This document shows, one piece after another, positions 34,153 to 43,352 of a stretch of DNA of 64,000 nt. Source of the stretch: Halopenitus persicus (lineage in GTDB: Archaea; Halobacteriota; Halobacteria; Halobacteriales; Haloferacaceae); NCBI RefSeq assembly GCF_002355635.1, contig NZ_AP017558.1, positions 1,922,001-1,986,000 of the forward strand, written 5' to 3'. The translations under genes and the position numbers were made by a program. The notes beneath the pieces are model-generated. The model was not told the DNA's origin, ran no database searches, and worked only from the letters and a program-made list of their open reading frames with translations. Positions within the stretch are counted from its first letter, which is position 1. Each line of letters begins with the position of its first letter.

Positions 34153-34561
34153 ACTTGAACGAGTAGCAGTACTTCTCGTACCCCAGGTCGAGGTAGAACC
34201 GATGGGCGTCCTCCCGCCACAAGCCGGACTCGAGCTCGACGGCCGCACAGTCCTCCTCGGCGGCCCAGTCGTGAACGTGCTCGAGCATCTCGGCGCCGTG
34301 GCCCTCGGACCGGTGGTCCTCGTCGACGACGAGGTCGTAGACGTACGCGTGCCGGCCGAGGTAGAGGTTCGTCGAGATCGTGACGCCGGCGACAGCCACC
34401 GGCTCCCCGTCGACGTAGCCGGCGAAGAGCCGGTAGCCCTCCTCCGCCATCGGCTCGTACAGCTCCGCGAACGCCTCGCGGTCGAGGTGGTCGCGGAGCT
34501 GTTGCAGGACGGGGAAGACCGCGTCACGCTCGTCCGCCGAGGTGACGCGCGCTATCCGCAT
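34139..34561 (-). CDS. GNAT-family N-acetyltransferase
   Basis: A 140-residue acetyltransferase. The core has the strand YVYDLVVDEDHRSEGHGAEMLEHV, holding the acetyl-CoA pyrophosphate loop (a variant of RxxGxG/A), and the C-terminal CAAVELESGLWREDAHRFYLDLGYEK, where the Tyr after the AxxFYxxxGF-type motif is retained. It lies 101 bases after livK and overlaps the amidase. It may acetylate the imported amine or an intermediate. Confidence 0.85.
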   Translation of the reverse strand: MRIARVTSADERDAVFPVLQQLRDHLDREAFAELYEPMAEEGYRLFAGYVDGEPVAVAGVTISTNLYLGRHAYVYDLVVDEDHRSEGHGAEMLEHVHDWAAEEDCAAVELESGLWREDAHRFYLDLGYEKYCYSFKYDLE

Positions 34562-34662
34562 CGCTCCCCGTTCGGCCGGCTCGGTTCCGACCCGGCGAGG
34601 GTGCCGGCTCCGAATCCGCTCGAGCCGCGGTCAGCTTCCGTGTCGTGTCCTGCCATCCGTGA

Positions 34663-36081
34663 TCAGTAGACCGAGGTGTCGATGTCGGCGGTGGCGATCT
34701 CGGAGGGCCACACGAGGTTGAGCTCCTGGTCGATGACCTGGTAGCCGGGGGCGGGCTGGGTGTCGACGCTGCCCCAGGCGGCCTGGTGGTTATCCTGGTA
34801 GCTGATGTAGCCGGTGCCGCCCGGGATCGGGTCGTGTTCGAGGACCGTCGACTCCCACTCCTCGACGCTTGCCGACCGGAAGGCCTCGAGGCTCTCGAAG
34901 GACGACACGTACTCCGAGATCACCTTGATGTTCTGGTAGGACAGCGCCGCGCTGCCGGTCATGTCCAGGTCGGTGCGCTCGTTCCACGCCGCCAGGGCGC
35001 CCTGTTCCTCCAGCAGCGAGTCGACGCGGCCCGCGTTCAACATCGTGAACGCTCCGTCGGCGGCGCTGCCGGCGGTCTCGAGCGCGTCCCCGATCGTGAG
35101 CCCGTAGTTGTGGAAGAAGTGCGTCTCCTCGAAGCCGGCCTCGGAGAACTGTCGCGTGAGGTTGCCGGCGCCCGAGGAGGACGTCTGGACCGCCCAGACG
35201 ACGTCGGGGTCGTTGGACTGGATCCGCGAAAGCAGCGAGGTGAAGTCGGTCGCATCGAGGCTGACCTCGTCCGTGGAGATGATCTCCCAGCCGATCTCCT
35301 CGAGCTCGGGCTCCATCAGGTCCATGATCGTCAGGCCGTAGGAGGTGTCCTCGCCGATGAGGGCGATCGTCTGGTCCTCGTAGGGGAAATAGCCCGTCCC
35401 CTCCTCCTGGAACTGGTTGATCAGCTTGCGCCACCCCACCGCGTAGGCCTCCGACGGCGGCGTCGTCTTGAAGACGTTCCACAGCTCCTGTTCGTTGATC
35501 TTGTCGACGATCGCGCTGGACACCGCCTCGTCGATGATCTGCGGGACGTCGTGTTGGGCGGTGACCTCGATGGTCGCGAGCGCGACGTCGCTGTGGAAGC
35601 CGCCGCCGATCACGTCGACGTTCTCCTGTTGGATCAGCCGGTTGACCTCGTTGCGCCCCGCGGAGGGCTGCGACTCCGAGTCGCCGAAGACGAGCTCGAT
35701 GTCCTGACCGTGGACGCCGCCCGCCTCGTTGATCATGTCCCGTGACATCTCGGCGCCGATCCGCTTCTGTTCGCCGATGTTGGAGGTAGGTCCCGAGAAC
35801 GGGTTGTAGAACCCGATCTTGAGCCCGTCGCCGCTGCCGCCGCCGTTTCCATTACCGCCGCCATTGCCGTTGCCGCCACCGTTTCCATTACCGCCGCCAT
35901 TGCCGTTGCCGCCACCGTTTCCATTGCCGCCGCCGTTGCCGAGGCACCCGGCCACGGAGGCGATCGCGATCCCGGCGCCGGTCGTTTTGAGGAAGGCCCG
36001 GCGACTGCCGTCGTTCCCGTCGCGTCCCGTCGTGGAGTCGGTCCCGCGTTCGCTCGATCCCGAATTGGTGTTTGATCCCAT
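34663..36081 (-). CDS. ABC transporter substrate-binding lipoprotein (LivK-like, Tat-exported)
   Basis: A 472-residue type I periplasmic-binding-fold protein. The N-terminus has a twin-arginine motif SRRAFLKTTG, a hydrophobic stretch and a lipobox ending AGC (Cys46), so it is a Tat lipoprotein anchored outside the cell. A Gly/Asn linker of about 50 residues follows, encoded by a 36-base repeat. The binding domain begins at LKIGFYNPFSGPTSNIGEQ. It is the first gene of the amide-transport operon. Substrate is unknown; the HAAT family includes amides, urea and branched-chain amino acids. Confidence 0.92.
   Translation of the reverse strand: MGSNTNSGSSERGTDSTTGRDGNDGSRRAFLKTTGAGIAIASVAGCLGNGGGNGNGGGNGNGGGNGNGGGNGNGGGNGNGGGSGDGLKIGFYNPFSGPTSNIGEQKRIGAEMSRDMINEAGGVHGQDIELVFGDSESQPSAGRNEVNRLIQQENVDVIGGGFHSDVALATIEVTAQHDVPQIIDEAVSSAIVDKINEQELWNVFKTTPPSEAYAVGWRKLINQFQEEGTGYFPYEDQTIALIGEDTSYGLTIMDLMEPELEEIGWEIISTDEVSLDATDFTSLLSRIQSNDPDVVWAVQTSSSGAGNLTRQFSEAGFEETHFFHNYGLTIGDALETAGSAADGAFTMLNAGRVDSLLEEQGALAAWNERTDLDMTGSAALSYQNIKVISEYVSSFESLEAFRSASVEEWESTVLEHDPIPGGTGYISYQDNHQAAWGSVDTQPAPGYQVIDQELNLVWPSEIATADIDTSVY
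35845..35940. repeat. 36-base tandem repeat in the lipoprotein linker
   Basis: Two perfect 36-base copies plus a partial third encode alternating GNGGG units between the lipobox and the binding domain. The length is a multiple of three, so copy number changes only alter spacer length. Confidence 0.93.
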
Positions 36082-36386
36082 ATGTCTGTCAACCACTATC
36101 GTGGATATGGTCGACATACTTATGCGTTCTGGAAGTGGTTAGCGGATGTCGCATTAATACTGTAAAAATGGAACTTCGTTTTATGCTCCTCTCAACAATT
36201 GGACCTCGTGTCATTCGTTCGAAGCCTCTCAATTACTCGCTTGGGGTCTCTCCCTCGTCTTCGTCCCGGAAGACCGAGTAGTTAGATATGGTTGGATATA
36301 TTTTAATATAATTGGATAGTATCCATATCATCCACTCGACGTCGGATTTGAGTAAGAATTATAGGATAGTGGTCAAATATTCGTGT
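36082..36386. promoter_or_regulatory. AT-rich divergent promoter region between livK and the aminotransferase
   Basis: This 305-base gap is much more AT-rich than its flanks. On the livK side, a minus-strand TATA (CATAAGTA, plus 36117-36124) is followed by the palindrome CCACTATCGTGG at 36093-36104, covering the probable transcription start. On the aminotransferase side, AATTATAGG at about 36357-36365 is the likely TATA box at leaderless spacing. GATAGTGGT at 36365-36373 repeats half of the palindrome. GGATAGTATCC at 36314-36324 is another related palindrome. This looks like shared regulation. Confidence 0.6.
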
Positions 36387-37748
36387 ATGGCCGGACCACC
36401 GATAGCGGAGTTACATTTCGACGACGCACCGTCAGTCGGGGACGTCCCCGGGCCGCGCTCACGCGAGCTGCTCGAGAAACAGCGCGAGATCGATTCCAGC
36501 GCGGTCGCGTATCCCGAGGACATTCCCGTCGCCTTCGAGGCGGGGAAGGGCGCCACCGTTCGCGACCCCGACGGCAACACCTACATCGATCTATTCGGCG
36601 GCATCGGCGTGTTGAACGTCGGCCATTCGAATCCCTACGTGCTCGAGGCCGTCCACGAGCAGGCCGACAAGCTCGTTCACACCATCGACTTCCCGACCGA
36701 GGCTCGCCTCGATCTGATCGAGCGGCTCAACGAGATCGCGCCGCCCGGACTCAAGGACCAGAACCGCTTCGTCTTCGGCGGTCCGACCGGTTCCGACGCC
36801 ATCGAAGCCGCGATCAAGCTGGCGAAGTACAACTCGGGCGGTGACGGGCTGATCTCGTTCCGGGGGGCCTACCACGGCACGTCCTCGGGGGCGATGAGCG
36901 TCACGGGCAATAAAAAGCTCAAGGATCATTACACGCCGCTGTTGGCGGACGTGGTGCACGCGCCGTATCCGAATCCGTTGCACCAGGAGAAGCCGCCCCA
37001 GGAGGCGGTCGAGCACTCCCTCGAGGAGGTCAAAGCGATCCTCGAGGACCCCTATGGTGGCCTGGCGAATCCGGCGGGGATCATCGTCGAGCCGATCCAG
37101 GGCGAGGGCGGGATCGTCGCGCCGCCGGAGGGCTTTTTACAAGGGCTGCGGGATCTGGCGACGGACAACGACGTGCCGCTGGTGTTCGACGAGATCCAGT
37201 CCGGCTTCGGCCGGACGGGCGAGTGGTGGGCGAGCGAGTGGTACGACGTGACGCCGGACGCGATGACGACCGCGAAGGCGCTGGGCGGGGTGGGCTTCCC
37301 GCTGTCGGGGCTGATGTATCACGAGGACCTGGACACGTGGGGGTCGGGCGACCACGCGGGCACGTACCGCGGCCACGTGGTGGCGATGCGGGCGGGCGTC
37401 CGCGCGATCGAGTACATTCAGGACCATAACCTGTTGTCCCACGCCCGCGATCTGGGCGCGGAGATCCGCGGCCGCTTTGCCGAGATCGCCGACTCGAACG
37501 ACGCGATCGCGGAGATCCGCGGGAAGGGCCTGTTCATCGGCGTGGAATTCACCGGCGAGAACGGCCAGCCGGACGACGAGACGGTCGACGCGATCCAGAC
37601 GGACTGTTTCGAACACGGCGTCCTCGTCTGGAAGGCCGGCCCCCACGGGAACGTGTTGCGGCTCGTGCCGCCGCTGGTACTCACCGAGGAACTGGCCGAC
37701 ACGGCGATGACGATCATCGCCGACGCCATCGACCGACAGACGGCCTAA
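36387..37748 (+). CDS. Class III (omega-amino acid type) aminotransferase
   Basis: A 453-residue PLP aminotransferase. It shows [17 protein letters not shown], the cofactor loop [22 protein letters not shown], the substrate loop VEPIQGEGG, the PLP Asp in [13 protein letters not shown] (Asp268) and PLP Lys297 in [16 protein letters not shown]. Relatives act on 4-aminobutyrate, diaminobutyrate, ornithine or similar terminal amines. Divergent from the amide-transport operon and sharing its gap, it probably handles the amine released there. The ATG at 36387 is set by the TATA box. Confidence 0.9.
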   Translation: MAGPPIAELHFDDAPSVGDVPGPRSRELLEKQREIDSSAVAYPEDIPVAFEAGKGATVRDPDGNTYIDLFGGIGVLNVGHSNPYVLEAVHEQADKLVHTIDFPTEARLDLIERLNEIAPPGLKDQNRFVFGGPTGSDAIEAAIKLAKYNSGGDGLISFRGAYHGTSSGAMSVTGNKKLKDHYTPLLADVVHAPYPNPLHQEKPPQEAVEHSLEEVKAILEDPYGGLANPAGIIVEPIQGEGGIVAPPEGFLQGLRDLATDNDVPLVFDEIQSGFGRTGEWWASEWYDVTPDAMTTAKALGGVGFPLSGLMYHEDLDTWGSGDHAGTYRGHVVAMRAGVRAIEYIQDHNLLSHARDLGAEIRGRFAEIADSNDAIAEIRGKGLFIGVEFTGENGQPDDETVDAIQTDCFEHGVLVWKAGPHGNVLRLVPPLVLTEELADTAMTIIADAIDRQTA

Positions 37749-38069
37749 TCTCTGCGACGCAGGCGCTTTCGTCCCTGGGGTGCAGACGGCCGAATTTCGG
37801 CAGCGCAGACGGTCGAATTCCTGCGACGCGGACGCCCGTCCATTTATACCACAAACCGAGAGCCCATCGGGCGATCCACCGTGTGAGAACCTCACACCGC
37901 CGACTGCCGACCGACGTTTTTAAGCGAATCCGTCCGGAAGGAACGACAACTCGCTGGGACGGACCTCCAGCGGGCACCCGCCGCCCGGCCGACGCCGGCC
38001 GGGGACGGGACGAAATGTGGTCCCGCGGCGTCGTCGCGGGGCTGAATCGCAAGCGTCCGTGGACAACCC
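37749..38069 (+). promoter_or_regulatory. rpl15e upstream region: hairpin/palindrome, TATA box and long leader
   Basis: No gene is seen in these 321 bases. The first 90 bases hold degenerate repeats of GCAGACGG-(T/C)-CGAATT. TTTATA lies at 37843-37848. A perfect palindrome GTGTGAG-AAC-CTCACAC at 37881-37897 lies about 20 bases before the TATA box TTTTTAAG at 37917-37924. Transcription from that box would start near 37948, giving a structured GC-rich leader of about 120 bases, unusual for a haloarchaeal gene. Confidence 0.5.
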
Positions 38070-38660
38070 ATGGCACGAAGCTTCTACTCGCACATCAAGG
38101 ACGCCTGGCAGTCCCCCAAGGAGGGGAAACTCGCCGAGCTCCAGTGGCAGCGCAAGCAGGAATGGCGCGAACAGGGCGCGATCGAGCGGATCGAGCGCCC
38201 CACCCGCCTCGACAAGGCCCGCGAACTCGGCTACAAGGCCAAGCAGGGCGTCGTCGTCGCCCGCGTGAGCGTCCGCAAGGGCGGCTCGCGCAAGCAGCGC
38301 TTCACGGCCGGCCGCCGGTCGAAGCGCCAGGGCGTCAACCGGCTCTCCCGCCGGAAGTCGATCCAGCGGATCGCCGAGGAGCGCGCCTCGCGGAAGTTCC
38401 GCAACCTGCGCGTGCTCAACTCCTACTGGGTCGGCGAGGACGGCTCCCAGAAGTGGCACGAGGTGATCCTGGTGGACCCGAACCACCCCGCGATCGAGAA
38501 CGACGACGACCTGAACTGGATCTGCGAGGACCAGCACCGGGGTCGGGCGTTCCGCGGACTCACCTCCGCCGGCACCAAGGGCCGCGGCCAGCGCACGCGC
38601 GGCAAGGGTACCGAGCACACGCGACCGTCGATCGGCGGCGACCGACGTCGCGGCAAGTAA
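38070..38660 (+). CDS. rpl15e: 50S ribosomal protein L15e
   Basis: A 196-residue basic protein. It starts [15 protein letters not shown] and contains [27 protein letters not shown] and [25 protein letters not shown], followed by [25 protein letters not shown] at the C-terminus. All are hallmark L15e segments. It is transcribed alone. The start is unambiguous. Confidence 0.97.
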   Translation: MARSFYSHIKDAWQSPKEGKLAELQWQRKQEWREQGAIERIERPTRLDKARELGYKAKQGVVVARVSVRKGGSRKQRFTAGRRSKRQGVNRLSRRKSIQRIAEERASRKFRNLRVLNSYWVGEDGSQKWHEVILVDPNHPAIENDDDLNWICEDQHRGRAFRGLTSAGTKGRGQRTRGKGTEHTRPSIGGDRRRGK

Positions 38661-38803
38661 GCGCCGACACGTCGGCGCCCGATCGACCGTTTTTCGACCG
38701 ACTCGTCCCGTCCGGCAGCCACCGCGCCGGCATCCCGCTCGGTCGCGTTGACGGGCCGTGTCCGGCCCCGTAGCCTTATGCCCGTCACCGGCCAACGTCG
38801 GGT

Positions 38804-39616
38804 ATGAGCCTCTCGCTGGACGCGACACAGCTGGACCGCTACTCCAGACACATCATTCTGGACGAGGTCGGCCCCGAGGGTCAGAGCCGGCTGCTCGAGG
38901 GCGACGCGCTCGTGGTCGGCGCGGGCGGACTCGGCGCGCCGGTCATCCAGTATCTCGCCGCCGCGGGCGTGGGGACGATCGGGATCGTCGACGACGACGT
39001 GGTCGAGCGGTCGAACCTCCAGCGGCAGGTCATCCACGCCGACGCCGACGTCGGCGAGCCGAAGGTCGAGTCGGCCCGCCGGTACGTCGAGGCGCTCAAC
39101 CCCGACGTCGACGTCGAGACCCACGAGATCCGTCTCGACGCGGCCAACGCGCGCGAACTGGTGGCGGGTCGCGACGTGATCGTCGACTGCTCGGACAACT
39201 TCCGAACCCGATACCTCGTCAACGACGCCGCCCGGCTGGAGTCGGTCCCGGTCGCCCACGGCGCGATCTACAAGTTCGAGGGCCAGGCCACGACGCTGCT
39301 GCCCGAGGGTCCGTGTTATCGGTGTCTGTTCCCGGAGGCACCGGAGCCGGGAACCGTCCCCGACTGCGCCTCCACGGGCGTTCTCGGCGTCCTTCCCGGA
39401 ACGGTCGGCTGCATCCAGGCGACCGAGGCGGTCAAGGTCCTGCTCGACTCGGGCGAGCCGCTGGCGGGACGAATGCTGTTCTACGACGCGATGGAGATGA
39501 CCTTCGAGACGGTCGAGTACGCGCGAAATCCCGGCTGCCCGGTCTGTGGGGATGAGGCGATCGAGACGATGGAGGGCATCGACTACTCGGGCGGCTGCGC
39601 GATCGAGGCGGACTAG
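38804..39616 (+). CDS. ubaA: SAMP-activating E1 enzyme UbaA (ThiF/MoeB family)
   Basis: A 270-residue E1-like adenylyltransferase. The ATP loop is VVGAGGLGAPVIQYLAAAGVG, with an Arg finger in RSNLQRQ, SDNFRTRYLVNDA, and the catalytic Cys188 in PDCASTGVLGVLPGTVG. The zinc site is formed by CYRC (171/174) and CPVC near the C-terminus. Haloferax UbaA uses the same Cys188 to activate SAMP modifiers for protein conjugation and for molybdopterin and tRNA sulfuration. NcsA, a sulfuration partner, is at the window end. A TATA-like CCTTATG is 28 bases upstream. Confidence 0.95.
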   Translation: MSLSLDATQLDRYSRHIILDEVGPEGQSRLLEGDALVVGAGGLGAPVIQYLAAAGVGTIGIVDDDVVERSNLQRQVIHADADVGEPKVESARRYVEALNPDVDVETHEIRLDAANARELVAGRDVIVDCSDNFRTRYLVNDAARLESVPVAHGAIYKFEGQATTLLPEGPCYRCLFPEAPEPGTVPDCASTGVLGVLPGTVGCIQATEAVKVLLDSGEPLAGRMLFYDAMEMTFETVEYARNPGCPVCGDEAIETMEGIDYSGGCAIEAD

Positions 39617-39725
39617 CGGCGCCGGCCCCCGCCAGCTGTTTCCGCTCCCGACCGCGGAGCCCCGTCGCGGATCGAGCCCGTCCCGGATCGAACCGGTTTA
39701 GGCGGGGCCGGTCGTGGCTACGGTA

Positions 39726-40682
39726 ATGCTCACGCTCGGAACGGCGAGCGCGGCCCCGGGTGAGGCGGCGACGGGGCGGCTCGAGGTCGGCGAGGCGCGC
39801 GACGGCTCGCCCGTCCGACTGCCGGTGGCGGTCATCAACGGTGCCGACGACGGGAAGACGCTCTACCTGCAGGCCGTCAGCGACGGGGACGAGCTCAACG
39901 GGCTCGGCGTCGTCAACCGCGTCGTCCCCCGGATCGACCCCACGGCCCTGTCCGGGGCCGTTCTCGTCGTGGGGATCGTCAACTACTACGGCTTCCAGGC
40001 CGCCGAACACCGGAACCCGATCGACGACACGAAGACGAACCGGGCGTACCCCGGCAGCGCGAACGGGACGACCTCCGAACGGATCGCCCACGCCACCTTC
40101 GACGCGGCGACGCGCGCCGACCTGATCCTCGACCTTCATCAGGGGTCGACGAGCCGAATGATCGACGAGGTCCGCGTCCGGTGTGGCCCCAGACATCGCC
40201 TGCACGGCGACTGCCTCCGGCTCGCGAAGGTCTTCGGCTGCGGCTACGTCCTCGACCAGAAGGGCCCGGACGGACAGCTCGCCCGGATCGCCCCCAACAA
40301 GGGAATCCCGACGGTCGATCCCGAGCTCGGCGGCTGCGTCGGCTGGGACGAGGAGTCGATCCGGAAGGGCGTCGAGGGCGTCTTCAACGTCCTCGGCTAC
40401 TACGGCTTCCTCGACCGGGAGGTGTCCGTCGTCAAGCAGACGCGCGCTCGCGGCTTCGAGCAGTACCGCTCGCCGTCCGGGGGGCTTGTTCACTTCGAGC
40501 GCGAGCTCGGCGAGCGCGTCTCGGTCGGGGACGTCCTCTTCGAGGTGACCGGGGTCTTCGGCGACCAGCGCGCCCGCGTGACCGCCGACAGCGACGGGAT
40601 CTTCTGGCGGTCGCGCCGGCTCCCGCAGGTCGCGGCCGGCGAGTACGTCTGCTCGGTCGGAACGAACCTCGCGACGTACTGA
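39726..40682 (+). CDS. Succinylglutamate desuccinylase/aspartoacylase-family protein
   Basis: A 318-residue M14-like deacylase. Relatives place two zinc ligands in a GxHGDE-type segment; here it reads LYLQAVSDGDELNG, retaining the Glu but without the His. The third ligand is retained in LILDLHQGS. VGIVNYYGFQAAEHRNPID and TKTNRAYPG are family segments, and the C-terminal beta domain has GGLVHFERELGERVSVGDVLFEV. The ATG at 39726 was chosen because GTTTAGG lies 27-30 bases upstream. Activity and substrate are uncertain. Confidence 0.82.
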   Translation: MLTLGTASAAPGEAATGRLEVGEARDGSPVRLPVAVINGADDGKTLYLQAVSDGDELNGLGVVNRVVPRIDPTALSGAVLVVGIVNYYGFQAAEHRNPIDDTKTNRAYPGSANGTTSERIAHATFDAATRADLILDLHQGSTSRMIDEVRVRCGPRHRLHGDCLRLAKVFGCGYVLDQKGPDGQLARIAPNKGIPTVDPELGGCVGWDEESIRKGVEGVFNVLGYYGFLDREVSVVKQTRARGFEQYRSPSGGLVHFERELGERVSVGDVLFEVTGVFGDQRARVTADSDGIFWRSRRLPQVAAGEYVCSVGTNLATY

Positions 40683-40736
40683 TCGTCCCCGCCGGATTCG
40701 CTCCGTCCGACGCGTTCCGTTTCGGGTGGATCGGAC

Positions 40737-42167
40737 TCATCGCTCGGGATGGACCGGTGCGTCGAACTCGCCACGGACCAACGGCTTGGCCACGTGGCGA
40801 CGGGCACACGGCGGCACCTCGTACCAGCCCGGCTCGAGGTCCCGGTCGATCCGCCGCGTCTCCTTTCCGGGCGCATCGGTTCCACAGTCCCGACACCGGT
40901 AGCCCTGCCCGCGGCCCGCCGAGGACATCGAGCGGCCGCAATCGGGACACGTCGGCGTGACGCGTTCGGTCCGGACGAGCGCTCGAACCGCGAACTTCTC
41001 GAGCTTGATCGTCCGATCGGGCGCGTTCGCGTCCCCCTCCCGGCCGGCCGCGACCTCCCCACAGACGGTGATCCGGTCGCCGGGTCGGAGGGCGCGAACG
41101 CGGTCCCGGAACCGCTCGGTCGGGGCGAAGGCGGCCGCCAGCAGGCGGTCGCGGTCGTCGTCCGCTTCCGCTCCCGCTTTCGTTTCTGCTCCCGCTTCCG
41201 GCGCGGCGAGCTCGAGGAACACGTGGCCGCCGCGTCGCGTCTCGGGCACGGTCGCGACCGCGCAGTCCACGCGGTAGCCGGCACCGGCACGGAGCGACCC
41301 GATCTCGCCCGTTCGGAGATGCGCGTCGGTTCCCTGGTTCGTCAGGAACGTCGTCGCCCGATCGACCGGTTCCGAGTCGATCCGCTCCGCGACCGCGCGA
41401 CACGCGTCGGGGTCGTCGCCGCGGATCCCGTAGAGGATCGGGCCGGGCGCGTTCGGGACGCAGACGGCCGCGTCGGTGCCGCGGTCGACGGTGTCCCAGA
41501 CCGTCGGATAGCCGGCGTCGGCGGCGGTGAACACCGAGTCGTGGTCGACCGACCGCGGGGTGCCACAGCGGTCGAACTCGCGATAGGCGATGTGTTCGTG
41601 GGTCCACTCCTCGAAGGCGGCGGCCGCCCCGACGGCCGCCAGCGCGCCGATCCGCCCCCGTCCCTCGACCGGACACCCCTCGGCGGCGAAGCCGGCGTGG
41701 CGGAGGCCGTGCTCCTCGATCAGCGAGATCGCGTCCGCCAGGTCGTAGCGTCGCCGCAACGCGCCGCGGGCGAACTCGGCGATCGGGTTCGGGATGGCGG
41801 CCGCTGCAGGGAGCGGATTCGGGACGGCGTTCGCTTCGTCGGTCGGATCCGGGGCATCCGCCTCGACCTCCGGCGAGACGTCGGCGACGACGACGCCGGG
41901 GGAGGTCCGCGGGTCCTCGCCGATCGACCACTCGCGGATCGCGGCGGTAGCGATCTCGAGCGCCCGATCCGGCTCGAGGTCGGTATGGAGCGCGAGCGCG
42001 GCGTTGCCGCGAGTCTTGTGTTTCACGGCGGGATTGAGCCGGACCAGCAGCCGCCGATGTACCGTCGCGCCCGTCGCCTCGATCCGCTCGGCGACGCGGG
42101 TCGCGAGATAGGTCGTACACATCCCGTGGGACCGGGAGTCGGTGTCGTCGAGGCCGACGATGGTCAC
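40737..42167 (-). CDS. tiaS: tRNA(Ile2) 2-agmatinylcytidine synthetase
   Basis: A 476-residue enzyme that attaches agmatine to C34 of tRNA-Ile(CAU) so it reads AUA. The N-terminal IVGLDDTDSRSHGMCTTYLA is the TiaS kinase-like start. RTSPGVVVADV and GALAAVGAAAAFEEWTHEHIAYREF belong to its catalytic module. DRITVCGEVAAG is the OB-fold part, and CPDCG...CRDCG is the zinc ribbon. A disordered Pro/Ala insert (PTDEANAVPNPLPAA) sits near residue 115. CTTATTC about 25 bases upstream is a likely TATA box. Confidence 0.93.
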   Translation of the reverse strand: MTIVGLDDTDSRSHGMCTTYLATRVAERIEATGATVHRRLLVRLNPAVKHKTRGNAALALHTDLEPDRALEIATAAIREWSIGEDPRTSPGVVVADVSPEVEADAPDPTDEANAVPNPLPAAAAIPNPIAEFARGALRRRYDLADAISLIEEHGLRHAGFAAEGCPVEGRGRIGALAAVGAAAAFEEWTHEHIAYREFDRCGTPRSVDHDSVFTAADAGYPTVWDTVDRGTDAAVCVPNAPGPILYGIRGDDPDACRAVAERIDSEPVDRATTFLTNQGTDAHLRTGEIGSLRAGAGYRVDCAVATVPETRRGGHVFLELAAPEAGAETKAGAEADDDRDRLLAAAFAPTERFRDRVRALRPGDRITVCGEVAAGREGDANAPDRTIKLEKFAVRALVRTERVTPTCPDCGRSMSSAGRGQGYRCRDCGTDAPGKETRRIDRDLEPGWYEVPPCARRHVAKPLVRGEFDAPVHPER

Positions 42168-42213
42168 GGGCGCAGTTCGCCCCGAACGAATAAGCCGGTT
42201 TCGCGGTCGGAGT

Positions 42214-42305
42214 GATATTTAAAAGGCTTCGCCGGGTCACCAGAAAACCACCCGATGGCGGCGTCCCTGTGGTCGTCCCGCCGGCACAACGTATTTACGT
42301 GGTGA
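42214..42305 (+). other. Orphan promoter-like box with a 16-residue frame
   Basis: ATATTTAAAAGG at about 42213-42224 is a good plus-strand TATA box, but the next real start is 100 bases away and has its own box (CGTATTTACG at 42288-42297). A frame [16 protein letters not shown] begins at 42255. It could mark a small RNA, a leader peptide or an alternative promoter. Confidence 0.25.
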
Positions 42306-42321
42306 GAGGGTATTCACGAAT

Positions 42322-43296
42322 ATGTCACGGGCAGCCTTGATCGGCAACCTCACGGCGATGCTGGAGGACGCCTCGTTCCTCGTCAGCGATCGCTGTGCGG
42401 TCCGCCCGAAGAGCTTCGACCTCGCGGCCCGGCGCGGCGAGGACCTACTGCTCTTGAAGATCCTGGGGAACATCGACGCGCTCGACGCGGAGACGGGCGC
42501 GGAGATGCGCCGGCTCGGGGAGTACCTCGACGCCACCCCGATGGTGATCGGGATGCGGACGCGCGACGAGGACCTCAAGCCCGGCGTCGTCTACTTCCGC
42601 CACGGCGTTCCGGTGCTCAACCCCGACACGGCCTACGACCTCTTCGTCGAGGAGGTCCCTCCGCTCATCTACGCGGCCCCGGGCGGCCTCTACGTCAGCC
42701 TCGACGGCGACCTGCTGGCTGACGAGCGCGAGGAGCGCGGCTGGTCGCTCGGACGGCTCGCCACGGAGCTGGGCGTCTCCCGCCGGACCGTTTCGAAGTA
42801 CGAGGACGGGATGAACGCCTCCGTCGAGGTCGCGATCCAGCTCGAGGAGCTGTTCGACCAACCGTTCTCGAGTCCCGTCGAGGTGCTGGAGGGCGCCGAG
42901 GACGTTCGCGAGGCCGACCCGACGCCGTCCCCGCCGGACGCCGACCCCGACGACGAGCACGTCCTCCACGTGCTCACCGCGGCCGGGTTCACCGTTCATC
43001 CGACCTCGCGGGCGCCGTTCAAGGCGGTCTCGGAGTCCGAGGACGACCGCCCGGAGATGCGCGTGCTCACCGGCCACTCGCCGTTCACCGAGGCGGCCGA
43101 GAAGCGCGCCCGCATCATGTCCTCGATCGGGACGGTCGCACAAACGCGGTCCGTCTACTTCACCGAGAACCGCCGAAAGCGCGAGCGGGTCGACGGCACC
43201 GGGCTCGTCTCCTGTGAGGAGCTCGCGGAGATGAACGACCCCGACGCGATCCGCGAGCTGATCGAGGAGCGCGCCGAGAAGCCGGCCGAGGCCTGA
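42322..43296 (+). CDS. HTH-type transcriptional regulator with N-terminal nuclease-like domain
   Basis: A 324-residue archaeal regulator. Residues 1-110 form an alpha/beta domain of the kind found in this family ([30 protein letters not shown]). Residues about 130-195 are an XRE-type helix-turn-helix ([43 protein letters not shown]). The C-terminal 100 residues form a further alpha/beta part. UniProt-style annotation calls it a putative HTH-type regulatory protein; targets are unknown. The TATA box and TATTCACGAA element lie directly before the ATG. Confidence 0.88.
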   Translation: MSRAALIGNLTAMLEDASFLVSDRCAVRPKSFDLAARRGEDLLLLKILGNIDALDAETGAEMRRLGEYLDATPMVIGMRTRDEDLKPGVVYFRHGVPVLNPDTAYDLFVEEVPPLIYAAPGGLYVSLDGDLLADEREERGWSLGRLATELGVSRRTVSKYEDGMNASVEVAIQLEELFDQPFSSPVEVLEGAEDVREADPTPSPPDADPDDEHVLHVLTAAGFTVHPTSRAPFKAVSESEDDRPEMRVLTGHSPFTEAAEKRARIMSSIGTVAQTRSVYFTENRRKRERVDGTGLVSCEELAEMNDPDAIRELIEERAEKPAEA

Positions 43297-43352
43297 AGCG
43301 CTCGCGTTGCGGTTTTCGTTCCCCGTTCGGCCGACCGGACCGATCGTCCGGT

